This document shows, in pieces, positions 51,720-61,311 of a stretch of DNA of 64,000 nucleotides; position 1 is the stretch's first letter; each line of letters opens with the position of its first letter. Position numbers and translations under genes: made by a program. A model generated the notes under the pieces. It worked only from the letters and a program-made list of their open reading frames with translations. It was not told where the DNA came from and did not search any database. The DNA lies in contig KV835892.1 in the NCBI GenBank assembly GCA_001838165.1, positions 171,016-235,015 of the forward strand, read 5' to 3'. This DNA is from Actinomyces sp. HMSC035G02. Lineage in GTDB: Bacteria > Actinomycetota > Actinomycetes > Actinomycetales > Actinomycetaceae.

Positions 51720-52405
51720 GCATGACTCACCGTCTCGACGAGCCGGGTGCTCCGCTGCTGTGTGCCAGCGGGGCGCCCGGCCTCGTCGTCACTGACGTCG
51801 ATTCGACGCTGATCAGCCAGGAAGTCATTGAGGAGCTCGCCGAAGCTGCGGGTACCCGTGAGAGGGTCGCCGAGATTACGTCTCGTGCGATGAATGGCGA
51901 GCTCGATTTCGCTGAGTCTTTGCGCGAGCGCGTCGCAACCCTCGCTGGGGTCCCCGAATCCGTCTTCGGCGATGTGCTGTCCACCATCACCCCCACGACG
52001 GGTGCACGTGAGCTGATCGACGCTGTTCACCGGTCCGGAGGAAAGTTCGGCATCGTCTCGGGAGGATTCGAGGAGGTGGTCGCTCCCCTGGCGGCCTCCC
52101 TCGACATCGATTTCTACGCGGCGAACCGCCTCGAGGTCGCCGGCGGCGTGTTGACGGGCCGCGTGCTGGGGCGCATCGTGACCTCCCAGGTGAAGGTCGA
52201 GTGCTTGCGTTCCTGGGCCTCGTCCCTCGGTGTCCCCCTCGAGCGCACGGTTGCGATCGGCGACGGGGCGAACGATATCCCCATGATGCACGAGGCCGGG
52301 GTCGGTATCGCGTTCTGTGCGAAGCCCGCGGTGCGCGAGCAGGTGTCGGTCCAGCTCAACGCTCCGGATCTGTCCCTGGCGATCGCTCCCCTCGGCCTCG
52401 CCTAG
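51716..52405 (+). CDS. serB: Phosphoserine phosphatase
   Basis: A HAD-family enzyme that forms serine from phosphoserine. The 229 residues contain the catalytic D-V-D-S-T-L motif near 27-32, S-G-G-F motif II near 117, the lysine of S-Q-V-K near 157 and [10 protein letters not shown] motif III near 181. The regulatory ACT domains of larger SerB proteins are missing. A GTG start forms a 4-base overlap with the glgC stop; an ATG two codons later is the alternative. The end faces the NUDIX gene with 9 bases between the stops and no visible terminator. Confidence 0.92.
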   Translation: MSMTHRLDEPGAPLLCASGAPGLVVTDVDSTLISQEVIEELAEAAGTRERVAEITSRAMNGELDFAESLRERVATLAGVPESVFGDVLSTITPTTGARELIDAVHRSGGKFGIVSGGFEEVVAPLAASLDIDFYAANRLEVAGGVLTGRVLGRIVTSQVKVECLRSWASSLGVPLERTVAIGDGANDIPMMHEAGVGIAFCAKPAVREQVSVQLNAPDLSLAIAPLGLA

Positions 52406-52414
52406 GAGGAAACG

Positions 52415-52942
52415 CTAGGGTTCGCGCGTGTCCGTCAGGCGAATCATGCGTCCATCCCACCCATTGCGCCAGGCGCGCGCATACTCGAGGATCTGCGCGG
52501 GGTAGATCTCTCCATCGATCTGGGCGGCGGCCTCGTCAATATCCCACCAGGCCTGAGTGTCGATGACGGAGCGCTCCAGGTCGGTCCATCCATCCCGGCT
52601 GAGAGCGGTCGAAGGGGCCTGCGCGATGAAAAACCACTCGTCCTGCCGGGCTGTCACAGCCAGGAAGTCGAACTCGGCGGTCCGGTAGAGGACGGGGCCC
52701 ACGAGGTCGTCAGGGGCCAGCTCGATGCCGGTCTCTTCGAAGACCTCACGCACGGCTGCGGTGCGCGGCTCCTCGCCCTCCTCGATGCCGCCCCCGATCG
52801 TGAACCACCAGAATCGCTCCGGTTGATCTTCGTCGTGCCCCTTGGCCAACAGGACTCGTCCACGGTCGTCAAAGAGAAGGACGCGGGCGGCCTCCCGATG
52901 GGGATAGCCGTCCGCGTCCACAGGCCAGTCGAGTGCGCTCAT
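52415..52942 (-). CDS. NUDIX hydrolase
   Basis: A 175-residue nucleoside-diphosphate-X hydrolase. The NUDIX box reads G-G-I-E-E-G-E, with R-E-V-F-E-E-T-G-I-E-L completing the G-x5-E-x7-R-E-U-x-E-E-x-G-U pattern near 55-77. The substrate is unknown. The ATG 52940-52942 overlaps the stop of the PrsW-like gene by 4 bases, so the two are co-translated; the frame extends a further 12 codons. Confidence 0.88.
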   Translation of the reverse strand: MSALDWPVDADGYPHREAARVLLFDDRGRVLLAKGHDEDQPERFWWFTIGGGIEEGEEPRTAAVREVFEETGIELAPDDLVGPVLYRTAEFDFLAVTARQDEWFFIAQAPSTALSRDGWTDLERSVIDTQAWWDIDEAAAQIDGEIYPAQILEYARAWRNGWDGRMIRLTDTREP

Positions 52943-53787
52943 GCCTCCAGGGTAGCCCGGTGGCGTCGCAAGCCCCACACGAGGAGGGCGACACTCACGA
53001 CGAGAACCGGGATCTCAATCGCACCGTAGGTCAGGTTCCAGGAGTCTTCGGGAGCCAGGAAGCCGACACCATTGGCCTGGGCGTGCAGTGCGAGAGCTCC
53101 GACGAATCCGCCGGCCGCAGCGAGGAAGCCAACAATCGCATTCCTTGCACGCAGCACCGCCCACGCCAGGGCGTAGCCAAAGACGCCCGTGAAAATAGCA
53201 TGCGCGTAGGCGCCGAGCAGGGCGCGAGCCAGGAACGACTCCCACAGTCCACTCATCCCGTCTTCAAGGGCGCTCACGTAGTAGCCGATGTCCTCACCCC
53301 AGGCGAAACCGAGGCCAACAAGCGCGCCGAGAACACCACCCTGCGCGGGACGATCGAGCACCTTTCGGGCGGCGAGGATCAGCGCCAGAACGCCGATGCC
53401 CTTACCCGTCTCTTCCACGATGGGACCCGTGAGCACGGACGTCACGAAATCAACAGCCTCATCACTCAAATTGCTCGCCTCAACCGCCGAGTCGATGAAG
53501 CCGTTTCCAAATCCCGCAAAGATCAACGCACCGCCGGTTCCCCAGCCGAATGCGGCCAACCAGGACAGCACGGTGGGCTTGAGGCGAGCGGCCCACGCGA
53601 GAAACGCCAGGCCCACGATTGCGCTGAGCGTGGAGGCACCGACAGCCAGCCATCCAGTGGATGCATCGATCCCTGACAGGGCTTGGTTCCATTCATAAAT
53701 CGCCGTTGGAACGCTCAGTGCAATGAGAATGAGCGAGCAGACGACCAGCGCCCACGAACGGGGGCGCAAAGACACAGCATGAGTCAC
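52939..53787 (-). CDS. PrsW-like intramembrane protease, paralogue 1
   Basis: A multi-spanning CPBP/PrsW-type membrane metalloprotease of 282 residues with about eight hydrophobic segments. The family motifs are present: E-E-T-G-K near 125-129, G-F-A-W-G-E-D-I-G-Y-Y near 160-170, a histidine in A-Y-A-H-A-I-F-T-G near 195 and another in A-L-H-A-Q-A-N near 235. In Bacillus, PrsW cleaves an anti-sigma factor; the target here is unknown. The GTG start has AAAGGA 8 bases upstream. It is followed by the NUDIX gene with a 4-base overlap. A second paralogue lies 181 bases upstream. Confidence 0.85.
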   Translation of the reverse strand: MTHAVSLRPRSWALVVCSLILIALSVPTAIYEWNQALSGIDASTGWLAVGASTLSAIVGLAFLAWAARLKPTVLSWLAAFGWGTGGALIFAGFGNGFIDSAVEASNLSDEAVDFVTSVLTGPIVEETGKGIGVLALILAARKVLDRPAQGGVLGALVGLGFAWGEDIGYYVSALEDGMSGLWESFLARALLGAYAHAIFTGVFGYALAWAVLRARNAIVGFLAAAGGFVGALALHAQANGVGFLAPEDSWNLTYGAIEIPVLVVSVALLVWGLRRHRATLEA

Positions 53788-53968
53788 GTTATTTCCTTTC
53801 TGTCGCCCCCATCATGCCCGCTGTTCCTATGCGTCACCTATGAGGGCGCGATGAACTATCCATGAGAAAGTGCTCACACGAGAGGGCGTGAGCCGGTGGC
53901 CACCGAGAAAACCTGTCATCTCCTCAGCTCGTCCGTACCGCCATGCTGCCCCAGCTCAATGCTGCGCG
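53788..53968. other. Intergenic region between two PrsW-like genes
   Basis: 181 bases without a convincing gene. A weak stem (gctcac 53872-53877 with gtgagc 53888-53893) followed by a short pyrimidine stretch on the minus strand may end the seven-gene thrS-pimA transcript. The promoter of the downstream PrsW gene should also be here. Confidence 0.35.
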
Positions 53969-55270
53969 TCAGGCGACGTGCGCACGACCCGCGACGGCGT
54001 TCGTGACATCCTTTTGCTGCTCCGCAATAGAGGTCAGTCGCAGGAATTCACGGCGCTTTTCAGCGGCATCAGCCAGCATCTGACGATCATTTTCGATGCG
54101 CGAGGGATCGGCGCCGTGGCGAGCCATGAGGCGCTGGTCGAGGCCGAGGGAGGCCAGATCGGACAAGAAAGCGCGCATGGCACGCTTCGCATCCCGACCA
54201 CCCTGGGCAGCCCACTTGAAGGCGGCTTTACGCGCGCGACGATCGGTGGCCATCGAGACTTCGCCGGGAAGGATCCATCCGGTGCGCACGTACGGGACGA
54301 GGCCGTCGCGAATGTGGAGAGCCTCCCGGCGTGCAGCTCGCAGCAGCAGAATCGACCAGAGGGCGAACCCGGGAATACCCACGACGAGATACATGGTAAT
54401 GAAGGCCAATCCAGATCCGGTTAATGCGGTACTTCCATTCCACACGAAGTGAATAAGCATCGCGAAGAACCAGAAGACGATGACGATAGCGGTCTTCGAC
54501 CAGCCCCGCTTGAACTTGAGGAGGGCGAGCGCCAATCCGATGCCCGTCATCGAGGTTGCCATCACGTGCAGGAAGGGCCCCAGCAAGGCACGAACGACGA
54601 ATACAAAGACGAGGGTCTGTGTACCTTGTCCCTCGGTGCGCAGGAAGTACAGGATGTCCTCGAAGAATAGGAACCCAGCCGCCGAGAATCCCGCGTACAC
54701 GACACCGTCGAGCACCGAGTTGATGGAGTTGCGTCGTACAACAACGATGATGAGGACGCCGATCCCCTTGAGGGTCTCCTCTACGAGGGGCGCGATAAAT
54801 GCAGCGGCAAGTGCCTCTGCACGGTCGAAGTCGCCGATTGTTGCGGCAATATCCTCGCTCAGCGCCGTATTCATAATCATCGCCGACAGCGTCGCCACGC
54901 CCCCGCCCCACAGGAACATCGCAAGCTTCGTCGTCCACGGCTCGGGCTCCCAGCGATCGATCCGCTGGAGGAAGCCGACGACGATCACGAGGGCGACCAG
55001 GGACAGCAGAGTCGTCTTCACGAAGGACGTCACACTCGAAGACTCGGGTGCCAGACCGAAGATAATGATGCCGATGGTCCCCAGCACGCCGATCGTCGTC
55101 ATGACGACCTCGAACCAGGGGAAGGAGTGCGCGGGCTTGGGAGGCTGCCAGACGGGAGCGGCATCGTCGGGGGCCGGTGCTGAGACGCCATCGGTGGAGT
55201 CGATGGTGGCGCTGCTGATCTTGCTGAGGCGATAGTCCTCGCCGGGCCCTCCCCAGTGGGTCGCGTGCAT
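53969..55270 (-). CDS. PrsW-like intramembrane protease, paralogue 2
   Basis: A second PrsW/CPBP-type membrane protease, 433 residues. The hydrophobic core (about 50-310) contains P-L-V-E-E-T-L-K-G-I, F-L-F-F-E-D-I-L-Y-F, a histidine in P-F-L-H-V-M-A-T-S and another in A-M-L-I-H-F-V-W-N. A 120-residue cytoplasmic C-terminus (R-R-A-R-K-A-A-F-K-W-A-A-Q-G-G) that the shorter paralogue lacks follows, and is rich in Ala/Arg helix. The ATG 55268-55270 comes one base after the upstream stop. It is the last gene of the thrS-to-PrsW set, so it may be produced with lipid enzymes. Confidence 0.85.
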   Translation of the reverse strand: MHATHWGGPGEDYRLSKISSATIDSTDGVSAPAPDDAAPVWQPPKPAHSFPWFEVVMTTIGVLGTIGIIIFGLAPESSSVTSFVKTTLLSLVALVIVVGFLQRIDRWEPEPWTTKLAMFLWGGGVATLSAMIMNTALSEDIAATIGDFDRAEALAAAFIAPLVEETLKGIGVLIIVVVRRNSINSVLDGVVYAGFSAAGFLFFEDILYFLRTEGQGTQTLVFVFVVRALLGPFLHVMATSMTGIGLALALLKFKRGWSKTAIVIVFWFFAMLIHFVWNGSTALTGSGLAFITMYLVVGIPGFALWSILLLRAARREALHIRDGLVPYVRTGWILPGEVSMATDRRARKAAFKWAAQGGRDAKRAMRAFLSDLASLGLDQRLMARHGADPSRIENDRQMLADAAEKRREFLRLTSIAEQQKDVTNAVAGRAHVA

Positions 55271-55271
55271 G

Positions 55272-55886
55272 TCAGTAACCTCGTCCACCCGTCTGCGTGT
55301 CATCATCAAAGTCAATGGGCTCGGGAATCGGAGCATGCCCGGCCAGTCGCAGCAATTTTACCATTCGTGCGGAACGCAGGGCACGTACTCCCGCGACATC
55401 CACGTTGTGCACGTTGCGCGTGAGCTGGATACGGTAGCACGTCGCATCCAACGCTTCCAGGCGCGCGCCAGCATCAGAATCCGACGCAATCCGCTCCCGC
55501 TCTTCGGGGGTGAGCGTCTCGCGGATTGCACGCGACAGGGCGGATGCACGTTCCAAGCGAGCCGCAACCTCGACACGATCGCCTTGACGCTGCGCCGCAG
55601 TCCGTCGATCGAGGCCATCGGTCGTGAGCTGGTCTCCCCCGTCCTGAATGTATGCGCGTGCGGCATCGGCGAGGCCGGAGCTTTCCAGACCGGCGCTGCG
55701 GCTCAGAAGGTCTGCCTCGGAGGCCCGGCGCAGCAGGAGGCGCGAGAGCGAGTCACGTGAGGCAAGGATGCGCTGATGGAGCCGGTCCAGACGGCGCGCG
55801 CGCGTGATCGCGAATCCTGCGACGACGCCAAGCGCGATGACAGCAAGAACGATGGCAACAAGCAACCACGGGGACAATGAGATCAT
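55272..55886 (-). CDS. Membrane-anchored protein of unknown function (LemA-like)
   Basis: A 204-residue protein with one N-terminal membrane segment (about 7-29) and a basic R-A-R-R stop. The rest is a charged, mostly helical region that loosely resembles LemA-type bundles. Conserved proteins of this size lie beside pimA in other actinobacteria, but I cannot name a function. The ATG overlaps the pimA stop by 4 bases and its stop is one base before the PrsW-like ATG. Confidence 0.7.
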   Translation of the reverse strand: MISLSPWLLVAIVLAVIALGVVAGFAITRARRLDRLHQRILASRDSLSRLLLRRASEADLLSRSAGLESSGLADAARAYIQDGGDQLTTDGLDRRTAAQRQGDRVEVAARLERASALSRAIRETLTPEERERIASDSDAGARLEALDATCYRIQLTRNVHNVDVAGVRALRSARMVKLLRLAGHAPIPEPIDFDDDTQTGGRGY

Positions 55887-57064
55887 GCGTGTTCTTGCCC
55901 TTCCTCTCCGCGGCCTCGGATCAGGTCACGTGCCCGGCGAGTTCCCGATTCGGCGGGACTTCCCATGGCAATCGCGAGCTTGTAGACCTCAAAGACCTTA
56001 TCCGCCACAACTTCCCAGTCGTACTGCGCCGATGAGCGCGCTCCGGCTGCGGACAGTTCCTCGAGGCGGTCGCGGTCTGTCAGCAGGTCGATGAGTGTAC
56101 GTGCGAGCGAGTCGCTGTTGCCCGTCTCGAAGAGCGCGCCAGCTCGCCCGTCCTCTAGCACCGCACGGAAGGCAGGGATATCCGAGGCAACGACAGCCGT
56201 ATGAGCCGCCATCGCCTCGACAAGGACAATACCGAAAGACTCGCCGCCCGTCTGCGGCGCGACGTAGATGCTGGCACCCGCGAGCAAAGATTCCTTCTCC
56301 TCGTCGCTAATTCCGCCGAGGAACGACACGGAATCACCAAAACGCTCGACGGCCTGGCGAATCTCCGGAGCGTCTCCTCGGCCGGCAATCAGGAAACGGG
56401 CGCCCGGGAAACGCTCGAGAACACCAGCGATAGCTCCTGCGAAAATGCCCAGGCCCTTGCGGGGCTCATCAAGGCGGCCAAGAAACACGATCACCGGACG
56501 TTCGTCCGTCGCCACCCACTGCTCAAGGGGCTGCGCGGTGCGGAACGAGGCCGTCTCGACCCCGTTCGGAATGATGACGGCGTCGCCGCCATGGTGCTCG
56601 ATCAGCGTTCGACGTGCCTCCTCGGAGACCGCGATGCGCACCCCGATGCGTTCCATGTACAGGCGCATCGGGGCCGAGGCAATCGCGCGCGAGACCGACC
56701 GTCCGAGGGCCGCGTGGAATGTTCCCACGAGGGGGGCACTCGACAGCATCGCGGCTGCCATCGACACCGAGGGAACGACAGGCTCGTGGACGTGCACGAC
56801 GTCAAAATCGTTGTCTGCCAGCCAACGGCGAGTACGCGCGAGTGCCTTCGGTTTCACGGAAATATTGGCCACCGATCCGTTAAAGGGGATCGACACGGAC
56901 GAACCGGCGGACGTGATCCACTCAGGCAGGTCCTCCGAGGTCGACGGCGTCAGCACCTGGACGTCGTGGCCACGTGAGCGCAGCTTCAAGGCAAGGTCAC
57001 GAATGTGGAAGCCCACGCCCCCGGGCACATCCCAGGAGTACGGGTTCACGATTCCGATCTTCAT
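55883..57064 (-). CDS. pimA: Phosphatidylinositol alpha-mannosyltransferase PimA
   Basis: The GDP-mannose-dependent first mannosyltransferase of phosphatidylinositol mannoside synthesis, a membrane-bound GT-B (GT4) enzyme. The 393 residues begin M-K-I-G-I-V-N-P-Y-S-W-D-V-P-G-G-V (the Gly loop of GT4 enzymes), then H-V-H-E-P near 95, G-T-F-H-A near 115, a donor Arg/Lys motif F-L-G-R-L-D-E-P-R-K-G-L, and the E-x7-E motif G-G-E-S-F-G-I-V-L-V-E-A. It follows patA with a 4-base overlap. Confidence 0.93.
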   Translation of the reverse strand: MKIGIVNPYSWDVPGGVGFHIRDLALKLRSRGHDVQVLTPSTSEDLPEWITSAGSSVSIPFNGSVANISVKPKALARTRRWLADNDFDVVHVHEPVVPSVSMAAAMLSSAPLVGTFHAALGRSVSRAIASAPMRLYMERIGVRIAVSEEARRTLIEHHGGDAVIIPNGVETASFRTAQPLEQWVATDERPVIVFLGRLDEPRKGLGIFAGAIAGVLERFPGARFLIAGRGDAPEIRQAVERFGDSVSFLGGISDEEKESLLAGASIYVAPQTGGESFGIVLVEAMAAHTAVVASDIPAFRAVLEDGRAGALFETGNSDSLARTLIDLLTDRDRLEELSAAGARSSAQYDWEVVADKVFEVYKLAIAMGSPAESGTRRARDLIRGRGEEGQEHA

Positions 57065-57987
57065 CGATTCTTCCTCTCGTGCTCGGCCCTCGCGCGCGCC
57101 AGGCGCTCGGGGTCAAGATCCTCCACATACACGCGCTGCATCATGTGCCAGTCCTGGGCCTTCGACGCCATCATGGAGGCAAATTCATCCACCCATGCCT
57201 GCGTGAGGGCTTCGACGTGGTTCATGCCCGGCCGCTCGCGCTCACCGGCTTGGATAGGACCAACGCATCGCACGCGTACATCGGCCCCGGTCGGAGTCTC
57301 ATTCTCGTAGGTGATGCAGGCGGCGAAGAGGGGACGCTCCAGCTTGGTCGCGAGCGCAGCCGGACCCGCGGCGACGAGTGCACGCCGCGTACCGAAATCG
57401 ACCTCGATGCCCGAACCCGAAATATCCCGGTCTGCAAGAAGCGGCACGATGACGCTACGCCCGCGCACGCACTCAATGAGGGTGGAAAAGACCGACTCGC
57501 CCTTCGCGACGCCGATGATCTCCATGCCGAGGCCTTCGCGCAACGACACGAAACGCTCAAACAGCGCGGGAGGCTCCACCTTCTCCGCGACAGTCACGAT
57601 GCCCCGGCCGTGCGCACACACCCACGCGCCGGCACGATCCCAGCTGCCGGAATGTCCGAGGGCGAGGACGACCGGGCCGTCTTCGCTGGCCGCGGCCAAG
57701 GCCTCGAAACCCTCGAAGGAGACTCCCTCAAGCAACGGCGCGCCACGACGCGACCCGAGCATCAGCTGCTCGGCATAGTTGCGGATGTGCGAGCGAACTG
57801 CGTCGCGCAGCTCGTCGGACGACGGCTCCGTTCCAGTCAAACGCGCCATGTTGGCGCGCAGTAGATCAATCATCGAGCCCCCGCGCCTCGCCGCGATCGA
57901 TGCACCCGTGTCCGCCATGCGCATGACGACGCGCAGCGGAAGTCGAGGGGCGACAGCGAAGGCGAGCGACAGGGGCGAAAAACTCAC
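57061..57987 (-). CDS. patA: Phosphatidylinositol mannoside acyltransferase PatA
   Basis: An HtrB/LpxL-family acyltransferase of 308 residues that adds a fatty acid to the mannose of PIM. The catalytic H-x4-D is in H-S-G-S-W-D near 113-118, and the acceptor-side motif P-L-L-A-D-R-D near 172 is kept. A GTG start overlaps the pgsA stop by 4 bases. The order pgsA-patA-pimA is the same as in M. tuberculosis, so the enzyme assignment rests on both homology and context. Confidence 0.92.
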   Translation of the reverse strand: MSFSPLSLAFAVAPRLPLRVVMRMADTGASIAARRGGSMIDLLRANMARLTGTEPSSDELRDAVRSHIRNYAEQLMLGSRRGAPLLEGVSFEGFEALAAASEDGPVVLALGHSGSWDRAGAWVCAHGRGIVTVAEKVEPPALFERFVSLREGLGMEIIGVAKGESVFSTLIECVRGRSVIVPLLADRDISGSGIEVDFGTRRALVAAGPAALATKLERPLFAACITYENETPTGADVRVRCVGPIQAGERERPGMNHVEALTQAWVDEFASMMASKAQDWHMMQRVYVEDLDPERLARARAEHERKNR

Positions 57988-58610
57988 GGCGCTCCCTCAT
58001 CGATGTGACGAGCGGTGAACCAAATGCGCTGGCAGACGGTCACGAAGGAGGCAAATGCCACCCAGGTCAGGCCAGCCGCAAACACCCACTCGGGCAGGCC
58101 GAGGCTCATGAGAATCGCCGCGCCCATACCAATGATGAGTCGGTCGGTTCGCTCGGCGATGCCCAGCTTGGCGACAACGCCGACGGACTCGGCGCGGGCG
58201 CGCACGTAGGGCACTGCAGCCGCACCGACGATCGAGCAGATGCCGGCGATGATCGCCCATGTGCGCACGAACGAGTTGTCCATCTGGAAGACCGCGTAAG
58301 CGGTCAGGGAGCCAAACACGGCCCCGTCACCCAGTCGGTCGAGCGTCGAATCGAGGAAAGCTCCGAAGCGTGTGCCACCCGTCGTCATCCGAGCGAGCGT
58401 GCCGTCCACAGAGTCACCGAACATAACGACGGCCAGCGCGATGCCGCCCTGCCAGATCCACCCCTGCGGAATGCAGATGACCGCGATCGCAACCGTCGCA
58501 ACGGTGCCCGCGACCGTCACCATATTCGGGGTGACCCCCATTCGTGCGAGAACGCGAGCGAGAGGAGTAAAGATTGCCTTCGTGATGGAACGCCCGTGAT
58601 TTCCGAGCAT
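57984..58610 (-). CDS. pgsA: Phosphatidylinositol phosphate synthase (CDP-alcohol phosphatidyltransferase)
   Basis: Joins CDP-diacylglycerol to inositol phosphate, the first step to phosphatidylinositol. The 208-residue membrane protein has about six hydrophobic segments. The CDP-alcohol motif D-x2-D-G-x2-A-R-x8-G-x3-D-x3-D reads D-S-V-D-G-T-L-A-R, then G-A-F-L-D-S-T-L-D near residues 68-93. The ATG overlaps the HIT-family stop by one base (TGATG). Position between the HIT gene and patA matches pgsA1 of mycobacteria. Confidence 0.92.
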   Translation of the reverse strand: MLGNHGRSITKAIFTPLARVLARMGVTPNMVTVAGTVATVAIAVICIPQGWIWQGGIALAVVMFGDSVDGTLARMTTGGTRFGAFLDSTLDRLGDGAVFGSLTAYAVFQMDNSFVRTWAIIAGICSIVGAAAVPYVRARAESVGVVAKLGIAERTDRLIIGMGAAILMSLGLPEWVFAAGLTWVAFASFVTVCQRIWFTARHIDEGAP

Positions 58611-59209
58611 CAGTCCTCCTTCGGCCAGGCGGCGGCGAGACGCGCTCGAGCATCTTCGAGAAGCTCGGGCACAGCCTTCGTCTGCGCGATAATCGGCAGG
58701 AAATTGGCGTCCCCGAGCCAGCGCGGAACGACGTGCTGGTGAAGGTGAGCGGCAATACCGGCCCCGGCCACCTCACCCTGGTTCATGCCCAGGTTGAAAC
58801 CCGCCGGAGACGCGACCGCACGGGTGACGCGCATGGCGGTCGCCGTCAGGTTCCCAAGCTCCACGCGTTCCGCGTCGGTGAGCTCCGTGTAGTCGGAAAC
58901 ATGACGATACGGGCACACGAGCAGGTGCCCGGAATTGTACGGGAACAGGTTCATGAGTACGAAGCACGCGTCGCCGCGGTAGACGATCAGTCCCGCCTGG
59001 TCGTCCTTACCGGGCGCCGTGCAGAACGGGCACCCGACATCCGAGGCATCGGCTGGCTTGCCTTCTCCACGGATGTAGGCCATCCGGTAGGGGGTCCAGA
59101 AACGACCGAAGCCGTCCGGGACGCCCGCAAGCTCGCGGGCGTCCTCGGTCGGCAACTGGGTGTTCGCGGCACCGTTCGATTCGGCACCAGCGTCGCTCAT
59201 GTCGCTCAC
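58610..59209 (-). CDS. HIT-family hydrolase / AP4A phosphorylase-like
   Basis: A 199-residue histidine-triad protein. The [10 protein letters not shown] motif near 155-164 is the triad, and C-P-F-C near 60 with the conserved [10 protein letters not shown] are as in the M. tuberculosis AP4A phosphorylase that sits at the same locus. Diadenosine-polyphosphate cleavage is the likely activity. A GTG start overlaps the thrS stop by 4 bases; an ATG three codons later is possible. Confidence 0.88.
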   Translation of the reverse strand: MSDMSDAGAESNGAANTQLPTEDARELAGVPDGFGRFWTPYRMAYIRGEGKPADASDVGCPFCTAPGKDDQAGLIVYRGDACFVLMNLFPYNSGHLLVCPYRHVSDYTELTDAERVELGNLTATAMRVTRAVASPAGFNLGMNQGEVAGAGIAAHLHQHVVPRWLGDANFLPIIAQTKAVPELLEDARARLAAAWPKED

Positions 59210-61239
59210 GCCTCGTCGAGGCCGTCGATCTGGTCGGCGTTGTTGCGCTGTTCGATGTGCGACACAATCAGCTCGACGGCGCGATCAACGGCGACGCCGT
59301 TGTGCTGTGAGCCGTCACGCAGACGGAAGGACACCGCGCCCGCCTCGACGTCCTCGCCGCCGGCGATGAGCGTGAAGGGGATCTTGTCCTTGGAGGCGTT
59401 GCGAATCTTCTTGCCGAAGCGGTCGTCCGACAGGTCGGTCTCGACGCGCACGCCGCGCTCGCGCAGCTTCGCGGCCACGTCCTTGACATAGCCGTCGAAG
59501 GCCTCGGCGACGGGGATGAGGCGGACCTGGACGGGCGAGAGCCACGCCGGGAACGCACCCGCGTAGTGCTCGGTGAGGACGCCGATGAAGCGCTCGACGG
59601 ATCCGAGCTTCGCGGAGTGGATCATGACGGGGCGCTGACGGGAGCCGTCGGCCGCCGTGTACTCCAGGTCGAAGCGGTCGGGCTGGTTGAAGTCGTACTG
59701 GATCGTCGACATCTGCCAGGTGCGGCCGATCGCGTCCTTGACCTGCACGGAGACCTTGGGGCCGTAGAAGGCGGCACCACCCGGATCGGGAACGAGATCG
59801 AGGCCGGTCGCGGCGCAGGCGTCTTCGAGTGCCTTCGTGGCGGCCGCCCAGTCCTCGTCCGAACCAATGAACTTGTCCTTCTTCTTACCGTCCTCGTCGC
59901 GCGTGGACAGCTCGAGGTAGAAGTCCTTGAGGCCGAAGGCCGACAGGATCGACAGGAAGAATTCGATCTGCGTGCGGATCTCCTCCGAGGCCTGCTCAGG
60001 TGTGCAGTAGGTGTGTGAGTCGTCCTGCGTGAAGCCGCGCATACGGGTCAGGCCGTGGACGACGCCGCTCTTCTCGTAGCGGTAGTCGTGGCCCAGCTCG
60101 TAGAAGCGCAGGGGCAGCTCGCGGTAAGAACGTCCGCGCGAACGGAAGATCAGGTTGTGCATCGGGCAGTTCATGGCCTTGAGGTAGTACTCCTGGCCCG
60201 CCTTCGTCACGTTGCCATCTTCGTCGCGTTCTTCGTCGACGAGCATGGGCGGGAACATGGTGTCCGCGTAGTAGGGCAGGTGACCCGACGTGTGGAAGAG
60301 CCCGCCCTTGGAAATCTCGGGGGTGTGCACGAAGTCGAAGCCGGCCTTCTTGTGTCGGTCGGTCACGTAGGACTCGATCTCGTGGCGCAGAATGCCACCC
60401 TTGGGGTGGAAGACAACGAGGCCGGGGCCGATCTCCTCGGGGAAGGAGTACAGGTCCAGCTCGGCACCGAGGCGACGGTGGTCGCGGCGTTCGGCTTCCT
60501 TGATGCGCTCCTGGTAGGCGACGAGGTCTTCCTTGGAGGCCCAGGCGGTGCCGTAGATGCGCTGGAGCTGATCGTTCGACTGGTCGCCCTTCCAGTAGGC
60601 GGCCGAGGCCTTGGTCAGCGCGAAGCCGTTGCCGATGAGCTTGGTGGAGGGCAGGTGGGGGCCGCGGCACAGGTCCTTCCAGGCGACGGAGCCGTCACGG
60701 CGGACGTTGTCGTACATGGTGAGCGTGCCGCCGCCGACCTCGACGGATGCACCCTCAGCGCCCTTGCCCTTCGTGGTGACGAGCTCGAGCTTGTAGGGCT
60801 GCTCGGCCAGCTCACGGGTGGCCTCCTCCTCGGAGATCTCGCGGCGCACGAAGCGCTGGCCTTCCTTGATGATGCGCTTCATACGCTTCTCGAGGTCGCG
60901 CAGCAGCTCGGGGGTGACGGCGTCGATGTTGCCGAAGTCGTAGTAGAAGCCGTCGGTGATGAAGGGGCCGATGCCGAGGTTGACGTCGGGGAACACGTCC
61001 TGCACGGCCTGCGCGAGCACGTGGGTGGCGCTGTGACGCAGGATGTTCAGGCCGTCCTCGCTGGCCAGCGTGATGGCCTCAACGGTCGTTCCTGCCTCAA
61101 AAGGCGTCTCGAGGTCGCGCGGCGTGCCGTCGACCTTGATGGCGACGACGTCGCGCGACTTCTCGAACCACGTCGTGCCCGTGGTCCCCGCCGGTACGGT
61201 CTGTTCGTGTCCGTCAATGACGAGCGAGATATCGGGCAC
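59206..61239 (-). CDS. thrS: Threonyl-tRNA synthetase
   Basis: A class II synthetase that charges tRNA-Thr, 677 residues. An N-terminal TGS domain (about 1-65) and the editing domain ([10 protein letters not shown] near 89; H-x3-H zinc-like editing residues) lead to the catalytic domain with C-P-M-H-N, a zinc-ligand Cys, and [11 protein letters not shown] (motif 2), then the anticodon-binding domain. It heads the seven-gene set ending in the PrsW-like gene. The upstream gap is only 72 bases, too short for a T-box. Confidence 0.96.
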   Translation of the reverse strand: MPDISLVIDGHEQTVPAGTTGTTWFEKSRDVVAIKVDGTPRDLETPFEAGTTVEAITLASEDGLNILRHSATHVLAQAVQDVFPDVNLGIGPFITDGFYYDFGNIDAVTPELLRDLEKRMKRIIKEGQRFVRREISEEEATRELAEQPYKLELVTTKGKGAEGASVEVGGGTLTMYDNVRRDGSVAWKDLCRGPHLPSTKLIGNGFALTKASAAYWKGDQSNDQLQRIYGTAWASKEDLVAYQERIKEAERRDHRRLGAELDLYSFPEEIGPGLVVFHPKGGILRHEIESYVTDRHKKAGFDFVHTPEISKGGLFHTSGHLPYYADTMFPPMLVDEERDEDGNVTKAGQEYYLKAMNCPMHNLIFRSRGRSYRELPLRFYELGHDYRYEKSGVVHGLTRMRGFTQDDSHTYCTPEQASEEIRTQIEFFLSILSAFGLKDFYLELSTRDEDGKKKDKFIGSDEDWAAATKALEDACAATGLDLVPDPGGAAFYGPKVSVQVKDAIGRTWQMSTIQYDFNQPDRFDLEYTAADGSRQRPVMIHSAKLGSVERFIGVLTEHYAGAFPAWLSPVQVRLIPVAEAFDGYVKDVAAKLRERGVRVETDLSDDRFGKKIRNASKDKIPFTLIAGGEDVEAGAVSFRLRDGSQHNGVAVDRAVELIVSHIEQRNNADQIDGLDEA

Positions 61240-61311
61240 TGTGTCTCCTAGTTTCGTTAGATACGCGAGATTGTGTTGCGAATAGAATTCTAGCCCCGTG
61301 GCGGGTCCGCT

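Noticed and set aside
61240-61311. Possible T-box leader before thrS
   Set aside because: The gap is 72 bases, too short for a T-box, and no specifier or antiterminator structure is visible.
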